DNA from: a bacterium MnTg04
Lineage (GTDB): Bacteria > Pseudomonadota > Gammaproteobacteria > Steroidobacterales > MnTg04
DNA: 8,416 bases
Direction: 5' to 3'
Assembly: GCA_008975185.1 (NCBI GenBank)
Contig: BFAU01000099.1
Coordinates: forward strand, 1-8,416
The notes below the pieces were generated by a model, which was not told the origin of the DNA, searched no databases, and worked only from the letters and a program-made list of their open reading frames with translations. A program made the translations under genes and the position numbers. Below, in pieces: positions 1 to 6,860 of this stretch. Position 1 is the first letter of the stretch, and each line of letters starts with the position of its first letter.

Positions 1-696
1 GAATACCTGGACGAACGGCCGATTTTCGACCTGCACAACGTCGAAGACGAAATCCAGCGAGCCCTGGCCCGGACCGTATCGTTGAAATCCGGCGGTTACC
101 TGGTGATCGATCAGACCGAGGCGATGACGACGATCGACGTCAACACCGGCGGCTATGTCGGTCATCGAAATCTCGAGGAGACGATCTTCCGTACCAATCT
201 CGAAGCCACGGTTGCGATCGCCCGGCAACTGCGGCTCAGAAACCTGGGCGGCATCATTATTCTCGATTTTATCGATATGGACGATCCGGGACATCGCTCG
301 CAGGTACTGCAGGCGCTGGAGAAGTCACTGGCCAGGGACCATGCGAGAAACAATATCGGCACGATTTCCGAGCTTGGCCTGGTCGAAATGACTCGCAAAA
401 GAATCCGGGAGAGTCTTGAACATGTGCTTTGCTACGCTTGTCCAAGTTGTGACGGGCGTGGGTTCTTAAAAACACCGGAAACGATATGTTACGAGATATT
501 CCGGGAAATACTGCGCCGGAACCGGCAATTCGATTTTCAGGAATTGCTGGTGCTGGCGTGCCCGGAAGTCATCGAATTACTGGTCGATGAGGAATCGGCT
601 AGCCTGGCGGAGTTGGAAGAGCTCACCGGCAAGCCGATCCGGCTGCAAAGCGAATCGTTGTATGCCCAGGACCAGTTCGACGTCGTGTTGATGTGA
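1..696 (+). CDS. rng: Ribonuclease G, C-terminal part (5' end outside window)
   Basis: The RNase E/G family makes single-strand endonucleolytic cuts; RNase G matures the 5' end of 16S rRNA and decays some mRNAs in the cytoplasm. The reading frame is open from base 1, so 231 codons of the C-terminal part are present; the E. coli protein is about 490 residues, so roughly half is missing. Visible motifs, numbered within this fragment: TTIDVNTG with Asp46, and IIILDFIDMDD with Asp89. These match the two Mg-binding catalytic aspartates of the family and have the same 43-residue spacing as in RNase E. The zinc-link motif CPSC (Cys147, Cys150) follows. The protein ends soon after the small C-terminal domain, without the long scaffold tail of RNase E, which favours RNase G. 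The stop codon lies 16 bases before the yhdP start, so the two genes are probably co-transcribed. The nearest in-frame start-like codon inside the window, TTG at 82, is not the real start. Confidence 0.95.
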   Translation, partial: EYLDERPIFDLHNVEDEIQRALARTVSLKSGGYLVIDQTEAMTTIDVNTGGYVGHRNLEETIFRTNLEATVAIARQLRLRNLGGIIILDFIDMDDPGHRSQVLQALEKSLARDHARNNIGTISELGLVEMTRKRIRESLEHVLCYACPSCDGRGFLKTPETICYEIFREILRRNRQFDFQELLVLACPEVIELLVDEESASLAELEELTGKPIRLQSESLYAQDQFDVVLM

Positions 697-698
697 GG
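692..698 (+). promoter_or_regulatory. Weak Shine-Dalgarno for yhdP overlapping the rng stop
   Basis: GTGAGG-like purine run that includes the TGA stop of rng and sits about 14 bases before the ATG at 713. The spacing is a little long, so binding is probably modest. Overlap with the upstream stop suggests that ribosomes finishing rng help start yhdP. This is inference from position only. Confidence 0.4.
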
Positions 699-712
699 CC
701 TTTGTTTGCGCC

Positions 713-3700
713 ATGACCTTGAGACGAAAAATATTCAACTGGCTGGCCTCACTGGTGGCGATACTGGTCATCGGCCTGGCTATATTGCTTGGCGTGTTCC
801 GGCTGGCCGCGGCCCAGCTTCCCGAATATCGCGCCGATCTCGAGGAGAAGGCCAGTATCGCCGTCGGCCTGCCGGTGCGTTTCGGATCGGTGGACGCGCG
901 CCTGCGCCTGCATGGGCCGGAGCTGATTTTCCATGATGCGCGAGTGCTGGACCCGGACACCGGCGCGGTGCTGGTTCGCGCGCGCAGTGGCGGCGTCACC
1001 TTCGACCTGATCGCACTGATCAGGGACAGAAAGGTCAGCGCGACCCGGGTATTTCTCGACGGCGCCAGCGTCAGGCTGGAACGGACACCCGATGGAGTGA
1101 CGCGGATCCAGGGCCTGGAAACGCCGGCCGCCGGTTCCGGAGATGGCCTGAGAGCGACGGAATTCCCGGTCGGCATATTCGAACTCACGCATACCGATTT
1201 TGTCATCGAAGACCGGAAGAACGAGCTCGGGCCGTGGAGTTTCAGCGATGTCGAATTGCGGCTGCAAAATGACGGCCAGAACATCGTTATCGACGGCAAG
1301 GTCGAGCTGCCTGACGACTTCGGTGAGTCTCTTTCCTTGCATGTGGAGCTCAAAGATATCGCTGCCGGGCAGGATATCCAGCGGTGGCAGGCGCATGTGC
1401 ATGCGACCCGGCTAAACCTTGCGAAGCTGTCGGAACTGACGCCGGAGCGCTACCGGGTGGTCGAGGAAGGCAGCGGTGACATAAGTTTGCATGTATTTGT
1501 GGAGGGCGGCCGGTTGCAGCATGCCAGCGTCCGGCTCGACCTTGCCGAAGCCAGGATATTTCTGGCGCCGCAGTCGGTGGCATCGATTGCCTACGAAACG
1601 ATAGACGGCCGGCTCGAGCTGGACAGGCTTGGCAATGGCTGGTCGGCCACCGCCAGAGGGTTTCGACTTGAGCAGGCAGGCAGGCGTTGGGAAAAGAGTG
1701 ATGTTCAGCTCGATTACCTGGACCTGCCGGCGGTGGAATCCGGCGATGAGCCGGCTGCGGCGGGCCATGAAATCAACCTTAGCGCCAGTTTCGTCGGCAT
1801 CGAGGAACTCGCGGTGCTGGCGGGCTGGCTTCCCGACATGGAGATCAAGGATCGGCTGTTGGCGGTTCGGCCCGAAGGGCGCTTGCGCAACCTGTCGTTG
1901 AACTACAGCGATCGCGGTGAGGGAGTGGGTGAATACCGGTTCAGCACGGAATTTGAAGGGTTGGCGATGTCCGCGCAGCGCGGCCTGCCGGGGGTGCGCG
2001 GTCTGTCGGGAAAGCTGACCGCCGAAACCAGTGGCGGGACAATCAGCCTGGACAGTCGGCGGCTGGAGCTGGACGCTCCGTGGCTGTTTCGCGCTCCGCT
2101 GCCGTTCGATTCCGTCACTGGCGAGCTGGAGTGGCAGCGGCAGACGGGGAGTCTGCGGGTTTTGGCAAGGGATCTGACGATGCGGCATCAGGCCATGGAA
2201 GTGGTTAGCGATGCGAGTATCGATTGGCCGGAAAGCGGTGAGCCGCAGATTCAGTTGACCACACGGATCAGCGATCTGCATGTGTCATATATTCCGGGGT
2301 TACTGCCGACCGGCGCCATGAGCGAGAACCTTGTGCACTGGTTGGACAGCGCATTGCTGGATGGGTCCATCCCCGAGGCAAAACTGGTAATCGACGGGCC
2401 ACTGCAAAAGATTCCTTTTCGGAATGGCGAGGGTATTTTTAGCGCGGAGTTTCCGCTGCGGGATCTCAAACTTCAATATGGCGATGACTGGCCTGTCGTT
2501 AGCGGCCTCAATTTGCAGGCCAGCTTTTCCGGATCCAGCTTCAGCGCACATGGTGAAGGCGGTCAGGTATTGGGAACTCATGTGCGGGCAATAACAGCGG
2601 GGATCGAGGACCTGTCCCTGCCGGTACTCGATCTGCAGGGGCAAATCGGGGGAAGGATGGAAGACACCTGGCAGTTTGTCTTGCAAAGCCCCCTGGCGGA
2701 TTTGCTGGGCGAACCGGTGGAGCTGTTTACCGTGTCCGGTCAGAACGAGATCGATCTGGAGTTGCAGCTCAACCTGCGAGATGTTTCCGACCTGGCAGTC
2801 GGGCTGGGGATCGAAATCAGTAACGGCACGCTGGATATCGATGGTTTGGAACCGGGGTTTTCTCAAATCAACGGCAGCCTGCGCATAGACGATAAGCTGA
2901 TCACCGCCGATCGGCTGGATGCGCGCTTCCTGGATTACCCGGTACAGATCCGCATCGAGCCTCAGCTGACGCCTAGCAGAACGCTGGCGGTGATCAGCAT
3001 GGACGGACATATGGACGGCGATGATTTTGCCCGTCTCGGCGTGCCGCTGGCATCCCTGGCAAGCGGCACGGCGGCCTATCGCGCCAACGCGACCGTGGCG
3101 ACCAGCGGCGGCGGCAATTTTCTCCTGCGGGTCGAAAGCGATCTCGAAGGCATGATCCTGGATTGGCCTGAACCGCTGAAAAAAACCGCGGCGAGCCGGT
3201 CGCTGCTGGTCTACCTGGAATTGCTGCCCGACAGCGTGATGGACCTGATGATCGAGTACGAGCCGGGCATCAGCGCCGCCTTGCGGCTGACCCACGAGCC
3301 CGATGAGCCCTGGCGAATACTGACCGGGATGGTGACTACCGATGGCGGGGCCACCTTGCCCGATAAACCGGGGCTGCTGGTCCGCGGATACCTGCCCCGC
3401 GCCGACCTGGGTGAATGGCTGAGCCTGAACGACCCGGACGGCGGCGAGCCCGGGGTCGAATTGCATACCATCGTGCGCGAGATCGACGTTTCGATCGGGC
3501 ATGGCCGCGCAATCGGCTTTGAGTTCGGAGCGCTGGGGCTGAATATGCGGCGCTCCGAAGACCAGTGGTTACTCGCGGTCACGGGCGAAGCGATAGAGGG
3601 GACGATGGAGATTCCGTACCGGCTGAATGAAGCGAACGTAACGGCCGATATGCAGCGGGTCTGGCTGACGGAAAAAATCGGCGCCGAGGATGGAAGTAAT

Positions 3701-4564
3701 CGCCACCTGGTCGATCCGAGGAATATTCCCGGGGCGGATATCGTCGTGGCCGACTTCAGGCTCACCGACATGCGGCTTGGGAAAGCAATGGCCAACGCCA
3801 GGCGAAGCATCGGTGGAATCGTCGTCGAACACCTGGAGTTTGAAACGAAAGCGATGCAGGGGACAGGCAACGCGAGCTGGTTGTATCTTGAAAGTGGCGA
3901 GGAGACGCAGCTGGACCTGGTCCTGGTATCGAATGATCTTAGCGCCGCCTTGGAAGATCTGAATATGATGCGGTCGCTGCGCGCCAAAAAGGGCGACGTC
4001 AGTCTGCAGGTTTACTGGCCGGGCGCCCCCAACGATGATTTCCTGCCGGTGATATCCGGCAATATCAGCATGGATTTCCGCAACGGAGAACTCCGGGATT
4101 TAGAGCCGGGCGCCGGCAAGTTGCTGGGTTTGTTAAGTATCACGGCGTTGCCGCGGCGTCTCGCCCTGGATTTCAGCGACATATTCGCGGCGGGGTTGTC
4201 CTTCGACCGGCTCAGCGGGGATTACGTGCTGCGAGACGGCGATGCCTTTACCAACAACCTGACCCTGGATGGCCCAACCGCAAAGGCGGTCCTGGTGGGG
4301 CGAACCGGCCTGGCAGCGCGGGATTACGACCAGACCGCCGTGGTTACCGCCAGCCTCGGCAATACCTTGCCGGTGGCCGGGGCGCTCGCCGGTGGACCGG
4401 CGGTCGGCGCCGCCGTCTGGTTGTTATCGAAAATGTTCCAGAAACCGCTGGACGACCTGTCCCAAGGCTATTACCGGATAACCGGTAGCTGGGACGACCC
4501 GCTGATCGAACCGGTGAACGCGGAAACCGAAGTCGCGAACGCATCCGCCAGCGAAAGCGGTTGA
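713..4564 (+). CDS. yhdP: YhdP family AsmA-like phospholipid transport protein
   Basis: At 1283 residues it is close to E. coli YhdP (about 1266). YhdP is an inner-membrane-anchored protein with a long periplasmic beta-groove; with TamB and YdbH it carries phospholipids to the outer membrane. The start MTLRRK puts positive charge on the cytoplasmic side, followed by one hydrophobic helix at about residues 8-29 and then FRLAAAQLPEYRADLEEKAS, a typical AsmA-like opening. The long middle is beta-rich, with repeated short alternating hydrophobic segments and no catalytic motif. The best conserved block is C-terminal, from about residue 1137 (LLGLLSITALPRRLALDFSD) through GRTGLAARDYDQ to a glycine/alanine-rich hydrophobic stretch at about 1219-1241 (LPVAGALAGGPAVGAA) and YRITGSWDDP. 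It sits between rng and the nitrilase/tldD, as expected in gammaproteobacteria. Long antisense open frames inside it are shadows of GC-biased codons. Confidence 0.95.
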   Translation: MTLRRKIFNWLASLVAILVIGLAILLGVFRLAAAQLPEYRADLEEKASIAVGLPVRFGSVDARLRLHGPELIFHDARVLDPDTGAVLVRARSGGVTFDLIALIRDRKVSATRVFLDGASVRLERTPDGVTRIQGLETPAAGSGDGLRATEFPVGIFELTHTDFVIEDRKNELGPWSFSDVELRLQNDGQNIVIDGKVELPDDFGESLSLHVELKDIAAGQDIQRWQAHVHATRLNLAKLSELTPERYRVVEEGSGDISLHVFVEGGRLQHASVRLDLAEARIFLAPQSVASIAYETIDGRLELDRLGNGWSATARGFRLEQAGRRWEKSDVQLDYLDLPAVESGDEPAAAGHEINLSASFVGIEELAVLAGWLPDMEIKDRLLAVRPEGRLRNLSLNYSDRGEGVGEYRFSTEFEGLAMSAQRGLPGVRGLSGKLTAETSGGTISLDSRRLELDAPWLFRAPLPFDSVTGELEWQRQTGSLRVLARDLTMRHQAMEVVSDASIDWPESGEPQIQLTTRISDLHVSYIPGLLPTGAMSENLVHWLDSALLDGSIPEAKLVIDGPLQKIPFRNGEGIFSAEFPLRDLKLQYGDDWPVVSGLNLQASFSGSSFSAHGEGGQVLGTHVRAITAGIEDLSLPVLDLQGQIGGRMEDTWQFVLQSPLADLLGEPVELFTVSGQNEIDLELQLNLRDVSDLAVGLGIEISNGTLDIDGLEPGFSQINGSLRIDDKLITADRLDARFLDYPVQIRIEPQLTPSRTLAVISMDGHMDGDDFARLGVPLASLASGTAAYRANATVATSGGGNFLLRVESDLEGMILDWPEPLKKTAASRSLLVYLELLPDSVMDLMIEYEPGISAALRLTHEPDEPWRILTGMVTTDGGATLPDKPGLLVRGYLPRADLGEWLSLNDPDGGEPGVELHTIVREIDVSIGHGRAIGFEFGALGLNMRRSEDQWLLAVTGEAIEGTMEIPYRLNEANVTADMQRVWLTEKIGAEDGSNRHLVDPRNIPGADIVVADFRLTDMRLGKAMANARRSIGGIVVEHLEFETKAMQGTGNASWLYLESGEETQLDLVLVSNDLSAALEDLNMMRSLRAKKGDVSLQVYWPGAPNDDFLPVISGNISMDFRNGELRDLEPGAGKLLGLLSITALPRRLALDFSDIFAAGLSFDRLSGDYVLRDGDAFTNNLTLDGPTAKAVLVGRTGLAARDYDQTAVVTASLGNTLPVAGALAGGPAVGAAVWLLSKMFQKPLDDLSQGYYRITGSWDDPLIEPVNAETEVANASASESG

Positions 4565-4666
4565 AACCCATGGCAAACGCAGGTGAGCAAAATAGCGCTG
4601 ATCCAGCTGCGCAGCGGCGCCAAAGCTGCCGCTAATCTCCAGGATGCGGCGGCATTCATTACGCAG

Positions 4667-4678
4667 GCGGCAAGGCCG
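4667..4678 (+). other. Internal deletion junction in the nitrilase pseudogene
   Basis: The N-terminal homology in frame 2 ends at QAA around 4672, and the mid-protein homology (AVCVDTPVGR) resumes in frame 1 a few bases later. By family length, about 330-370 bases are missing. Joining the two frames requires the lost length to be 1 modulo 3, so the deletion is out of frame. The exact breakpoint cannot be placed without an intact relative. Confidence 0.7.
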
Positions 4679-4917
4679 TTTGCGTGGATACGCCGGTTGG
4701 CCGGCTCGGTCTGGCAGTTTGCTATGATATTCGCTTGCCGGCGCTGTTCATGCAGTTGCTGGATCAGGGTATGGAAGTCCTGGCCCTGCCAGCTGCTTTT
4801 ACTGCGGGAACCGGGAAGGCGCACTGGGAAATACTGCTACGGGCACGTGCGATAGAGAGCCTGTGTTATGTTACTGCGGCTGCGCAGGGCGGCCGCCATG
4901 AGAACGGACGGGAATCC

Positions 4918-4922
4918 TGGGG
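4918..4922 (+). other. One-base frameshift in a G run of the nitrilase pseudogene
   Basis: Frame 1 reads GRESWG and then runs into a stop at 4936-4938. Frame 3 continues the family sequence as GHSMLVDSWG from the GGG at 4920. One more G in the TGGGGC run would restore the expected ESW-GHSM reading. The G run is only four bases, so either a true mutation or a homopolymer sequencing error could explain it. Confidence 0.75.
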
Positions 4923-5074
4923 CACAGCATGCTGGTAGACTCCTGGGGCGCCATTAAAGGTGAGATGGACAAGGAACCCGGGGTCTTGATTGCTGCAATA
5001 AACATCGGCGAACTCGAAAGGGTTCGGCAACGATTTCCGGTGCTGACCCAACAAAGGCTGGACCAAAAGTACAG

Positions 5075-5078
5075 ATGA
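5075..5078 (+). promoter_or_regulatory. ATGA stop-start overlap coupling the nitrilase relic to tldD
   Basis: The TGA ending the nitrilase C-terminal frame (5076-5078) overlaps the tldD ATG (5075-5077), the classical arrangement for translational coupling. Upstream of the ATG I see only a distant AAAGG (about 5053-5057, near 17 bases away) and an A-rich stretch, so tldD has no strong Shine-Dalgarno of its own. Confidence 0.6.
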
Positions 5079-6517
5079 GCGACAAGTCATTACAAATAGC
5101 GCGCGAGCGAATCCTGACCCCGTCGGGTCTGGAAGACGATCACCTGATCGGCTTGCTGGCCAGGCTCAGCGGTCCCGACATCGATTACTGCGATCTGTAT
5201 TTCCAGCAATCGCGACACGAATCCTGGGTATTGGAAGACGGTATCGTCAAAGAGGGCACGCAGAGTATCGACCAGGGTGTCGGCGTGCGTGCGATCAGCG
5301 GCGAAAAAACCGGTTTCGCCTATTCCGACGAAATCCTGTTACCGGCGCTCACCCGGGCCTCTGATGCGGCGAGAGCGATTGCCAGGTCGGGCGGGTCGGG
5401 GCAGGTCCAGGCATGGCAAAGCAGCGGCAAGCAGCAGCTCTACCAGCCGATGGACCCGATCGATTCTCTCGAGGACAAGGAGAAGGTCGCCTTTCTGGAA
5501 GCGATAGACCGGACCACCAGGGCTATCGACCACAGGGTGCAGCAGGTCATTGCCAGTATTTCCGGTTTGCACGAGGTGGTGCTGGTCGTCGGCAGCGATG
5601 GCACCTTGAGCGCCGACGTAAGGCCGCTGGTGCGGCTGAATATCTCGGTCATCCTGGAACAGGACGGGCAAAGAGAACAGGGCTTTGGCGGGATTGGCGG
5701 GCGTTACGATTACCGGCAATTATTCGCCGATGGCGGGCCGGAGACCCTTGCGCAGGAGGTGGTCAGTCAGGCCAGTATGAATCTCGAGGCAAAACCCGCT
5801 CCCGCAGGCACCATGACTGTCGTGCTCGGCCCAGGCTGGCCGGGTGTCTTGTTGCATGAAGCGATAGGCCACGGGCTGGAAGGCGATTTCAACCGCAAGG
5901 GCACCTCCGCTTTTTCCGGCCGTATCGGCGAGCGGGTCGCCAGCGAATTATGCACAGTTGTCGATGATGGCACTTTGGCCGGACGCCGGGGCTCGCTGAA
6001 CATGGATGACGAGGGCACCCCGACACAGCGTAATACGCTCATCGAAAACGGCGTCCTGGTTGGGTATCTGCAGGACAAACTCAATGCTCGCCTGATGGGC
6101 CAGAAATCGACCGGCAACGGCCGCCGTGAATCGTACGCCCACATTCCGTTGCCCAGGATGACCAACACTTTCATGTTGCCGGGCCCGCACGAGCATGAGG
6201 AAATCATCGCATCGGTCGAAAAGGGTATTTATGCGTCAAACTTTGCCGGCGGCCAGGTCGATATCACATCCGGAAAGTTCGTGTTTAGCGCGAACGAAGC
6301 CTGGTTGATCGAAAAAGGGCGCAGGACAACCCCGATCAAGGGGGCGACGCTGATTGGCAACGGCCCCGATGTGTTGACCCGCGTCAGCATGGTCGGCAAC
6401 GACCTGAAACTCGATGGCGGGGTCGGGGTTTGCGGCAAGGACGGGCAATCGATCCCGGTTGGCGTCGGCCAGCCGACATTGCGCATCGATGGTCTTACCG
6501 TTGGCGGTACCGGTTGA
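5075..6517 (+). CDS. tldD: Metalloprotease TldD
   Basis: TldD forms a heterodimer with TldE (PmbA) that cleaves unfolded peptides in the cytoplasm; in E. coli it trims microcin B17 precursor and degrades the antitoxin CcdA. The 480-residue length matches E. coli TldD (481). The zinc-binding HExxxH motif is clear: LLHEAIGHGLEGD with His261, Glu262 and His266. The third ligand Cys lies near the C-terminus at Cys453 in GGVGVCGKDGQSIPVGVGQP, a hallmark of the TldD rather than the TldE subunit, since TldE lacks the metal site. Other conserved stretches include GSLNMDDEGTPTQ and ARLMGQKSTGNGRRESYAHIP. The ATG at 5075 gives the right distance to HExxxH. The gene appears intact although its upstream neighbour is broken. 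The TldE/PmbA partner is not in the window. Confidence 0.96.
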   Translation: MSDKSLQIARERILTPSGLEDDHLIGLLARLSGPDIDYCDLYFQQSRHESWVLEDGIVKEGTQSIDQGVGVRAISGEKTGFAYSDEILLPALTRASDAARAIARSGGSGQVQAWQSSGKQQLYQPMDPIDSLEDKEKVAFLEAIDRTTRAIDHRVQQVIASISGLHEVVLVVGSDGTLSADVRPLVRLNISVILEQDGQREQGFGGIGGRYDYRQLFADGGPETLAQEVVSQASMNLEAKPAPAGTMTVVLGPGWPGVLLHEAIGHGLEGDFNRKGTSAFSGRIGERVASELCTVVDDGTLAGRRGSLNMDDEGTPTQRNTLIENGVLVGYLQDKLNARLMGQKSTGNGRRESYAHIPLPRMTNTFMLPGPHEHEEIIASVEKGIYASNFAGGQVDITSGKFVFSANEAWLIEKGRRTTPIKGATLIGNGPDVLTRVSMVGNDLKLDGGVGVCGKDGQSIPVGVGQPTLRIDGLTVGGTG

Positions 6518-6582
6518 GCTTCCAGCTTATGTAAACAGGCGCCCGGTTTTGCTTTTTGCCACTGTGCCTGAGTTCGGCAGAC

Positions 6583-6591
6583 TGCTAGGAT
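6583..6591 (+). promoter_or_regulatory. Possible extended -10 promoter for the small membrane gene
   Basis: TGCTAGGAT fits an extended -10 element (TGn followed by TAGGAT, four of six matches to TATAAT), about 23 bases before the GTG at 6614. No good -35 lies at 16-18 bases; TTGCCA at 6556-6561 is too far (24 bases). The rest of the 96-base gap after tldD shows no convincing terminator, so read-through from tldD is also possible. Confidence 0.3.
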
Positions 6592-6602
6592 AAAAGGGCA
6601 AC

Positions 6603-6606
6603 GGAG
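6603..6606 (+). promoter_or_regulatory. Shine-Dalgarno supporting GTG start at 6614
   Basis: GGAG seven bases before the GTG start. It is the main support for choosing GTG 6614 over a later start such as the ATG at codon 16, which falls inside the first membrane helix. Confidence 0.6.
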
Positions 6607-6613
6607 ACGGACT

Positions 6614-6844
6614 GTGTGGTTGACTAAGCCGGTTTACGAAATCCTGCCCTACTTTTATATGGCCGCTGGCGTCGTGTCGCTGGTGGCGTCCGCCTATATC
6701 AATTATTGGTATTGGCCGACGATCGGACTGGTTGTGGGTCTCGCCTGCCTGATTGCGGGCATGGTGGTCTGGCTCAAGCGCAAGGATTACCGTCGCAACG
6801 AAGAAGAATACGGCGGCGACTCGCGCAAACTCGACGAATCCTAG
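6614..6844 (+). CDS. Small two-helix membrane protein of unknown function
   Basis: A 76-residue protein starting with GTG. I do not recognise a characterised family. The N-terminus WLTKPVYEILPY precedes two predicted membrane helices, about residues 13-32 (FYMAAGVVSLVASAYINYW) and 36-54 (TIGLVVGLACLIAGMVVWL). A basic KRKDYRR stretch follows at 55-61, then an acidic tail (NEEEYGGD) ending LDES. The positive charges just after helix 2 suggest both ends are cytoplasmic, with a short aromatic turn (YWYWP) outside. A good Shine-Dalgarno, clear membrane topology and codon use like its neighbours support a real gene. It could be read through from tldD or have its own promoter. It ends 16 bases before the end of the convergent ATPase gene. 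Function is unknown. Confidence 0.75.
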   Translation: MWLTKPVYEILPYFYMAAGVVSLVASAYINYWYWPTIGLVVGLACLIAGMVVWLKRKDYRRNEEEYGGDSRKLDES

Positions 6845-6860
6845 CCCGGCAGGCTCCTGA

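Larger units (their letters stand above)
4583..5078 (+). pseudogene. Degraded carbon-nitrogen hydrolase (nitrilase/omega-amidase family)
   Basis: Three fragments of one protein lie in three frames. Fragment 1 starts at GTG 4583 (SKIALIQLRSG... to FITQAA, about 30 residues, frame 2) and matches the family N-terminus. Fragment 2 runs in frame 1 from about 4672 to 4922 (VDTPVGRLGLAVCYDIRLPA, then KAHWEILLRARAIES and AAAQGGRHENGRESWG); it keeps the catalytic Cys at 4720-4722. Fragment 3 is in frame 3 from 4920 (GHSMLVDSWGAIKGE... to LDQKYR, stop 5076-5078). The remnants total about 165 codons against about 270-285 for intact relatives. The missing stretch of about 110-120 codons should hold the catalytic Glu (LPE motif) and Lys (YDK motif). 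Translation from 4583 would hit a stop at 4853-4855, and frame 1 stops at 4936. Intact relatives are amidases related to omega-amidase/Nit1 metabolite repair. The same gene sits between yhdP and tldD in Pseudomonas, so this is a decayed resident gene. An assembly error remains possible. Confidence 0.85.

Noticed and set aside
2300..3502. 400-codon open frame on the minus strand inside yhdP
   Set aside because: It is antisense to a well-conserved gene, its translation is rich in Gln, His and Arg as expected of a shadow frame, and it has no recognisable domain. The same applies to the antisense frames at 577-1353, 1412-2281 and 3211-3987.
4478..4490. Shared 12-base string ATAACCGGTAGC at about 4478 and about 8354
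   Set aside because: The two copies lie in unrelated coding contexts (yhdP and purE) without extended similarity, so chance is the likely cause.
4684..4938. Separate small gene of 84 codons starting at GTG 4684
   Set aside because: Homology to the nitrilase family begins upstream of this GTG and continues past the stop in another frame, so it is a fragment of the broken gene and not an independent protein.
4915..4938. Programmed ribosomal frameshift in the nitrilase gene
   Set aside because: There is no slippery heptamer or clear downstream stem, and the gene already carries an out-of-frame deletion upstream, so simple decay or sequence error explains it better.
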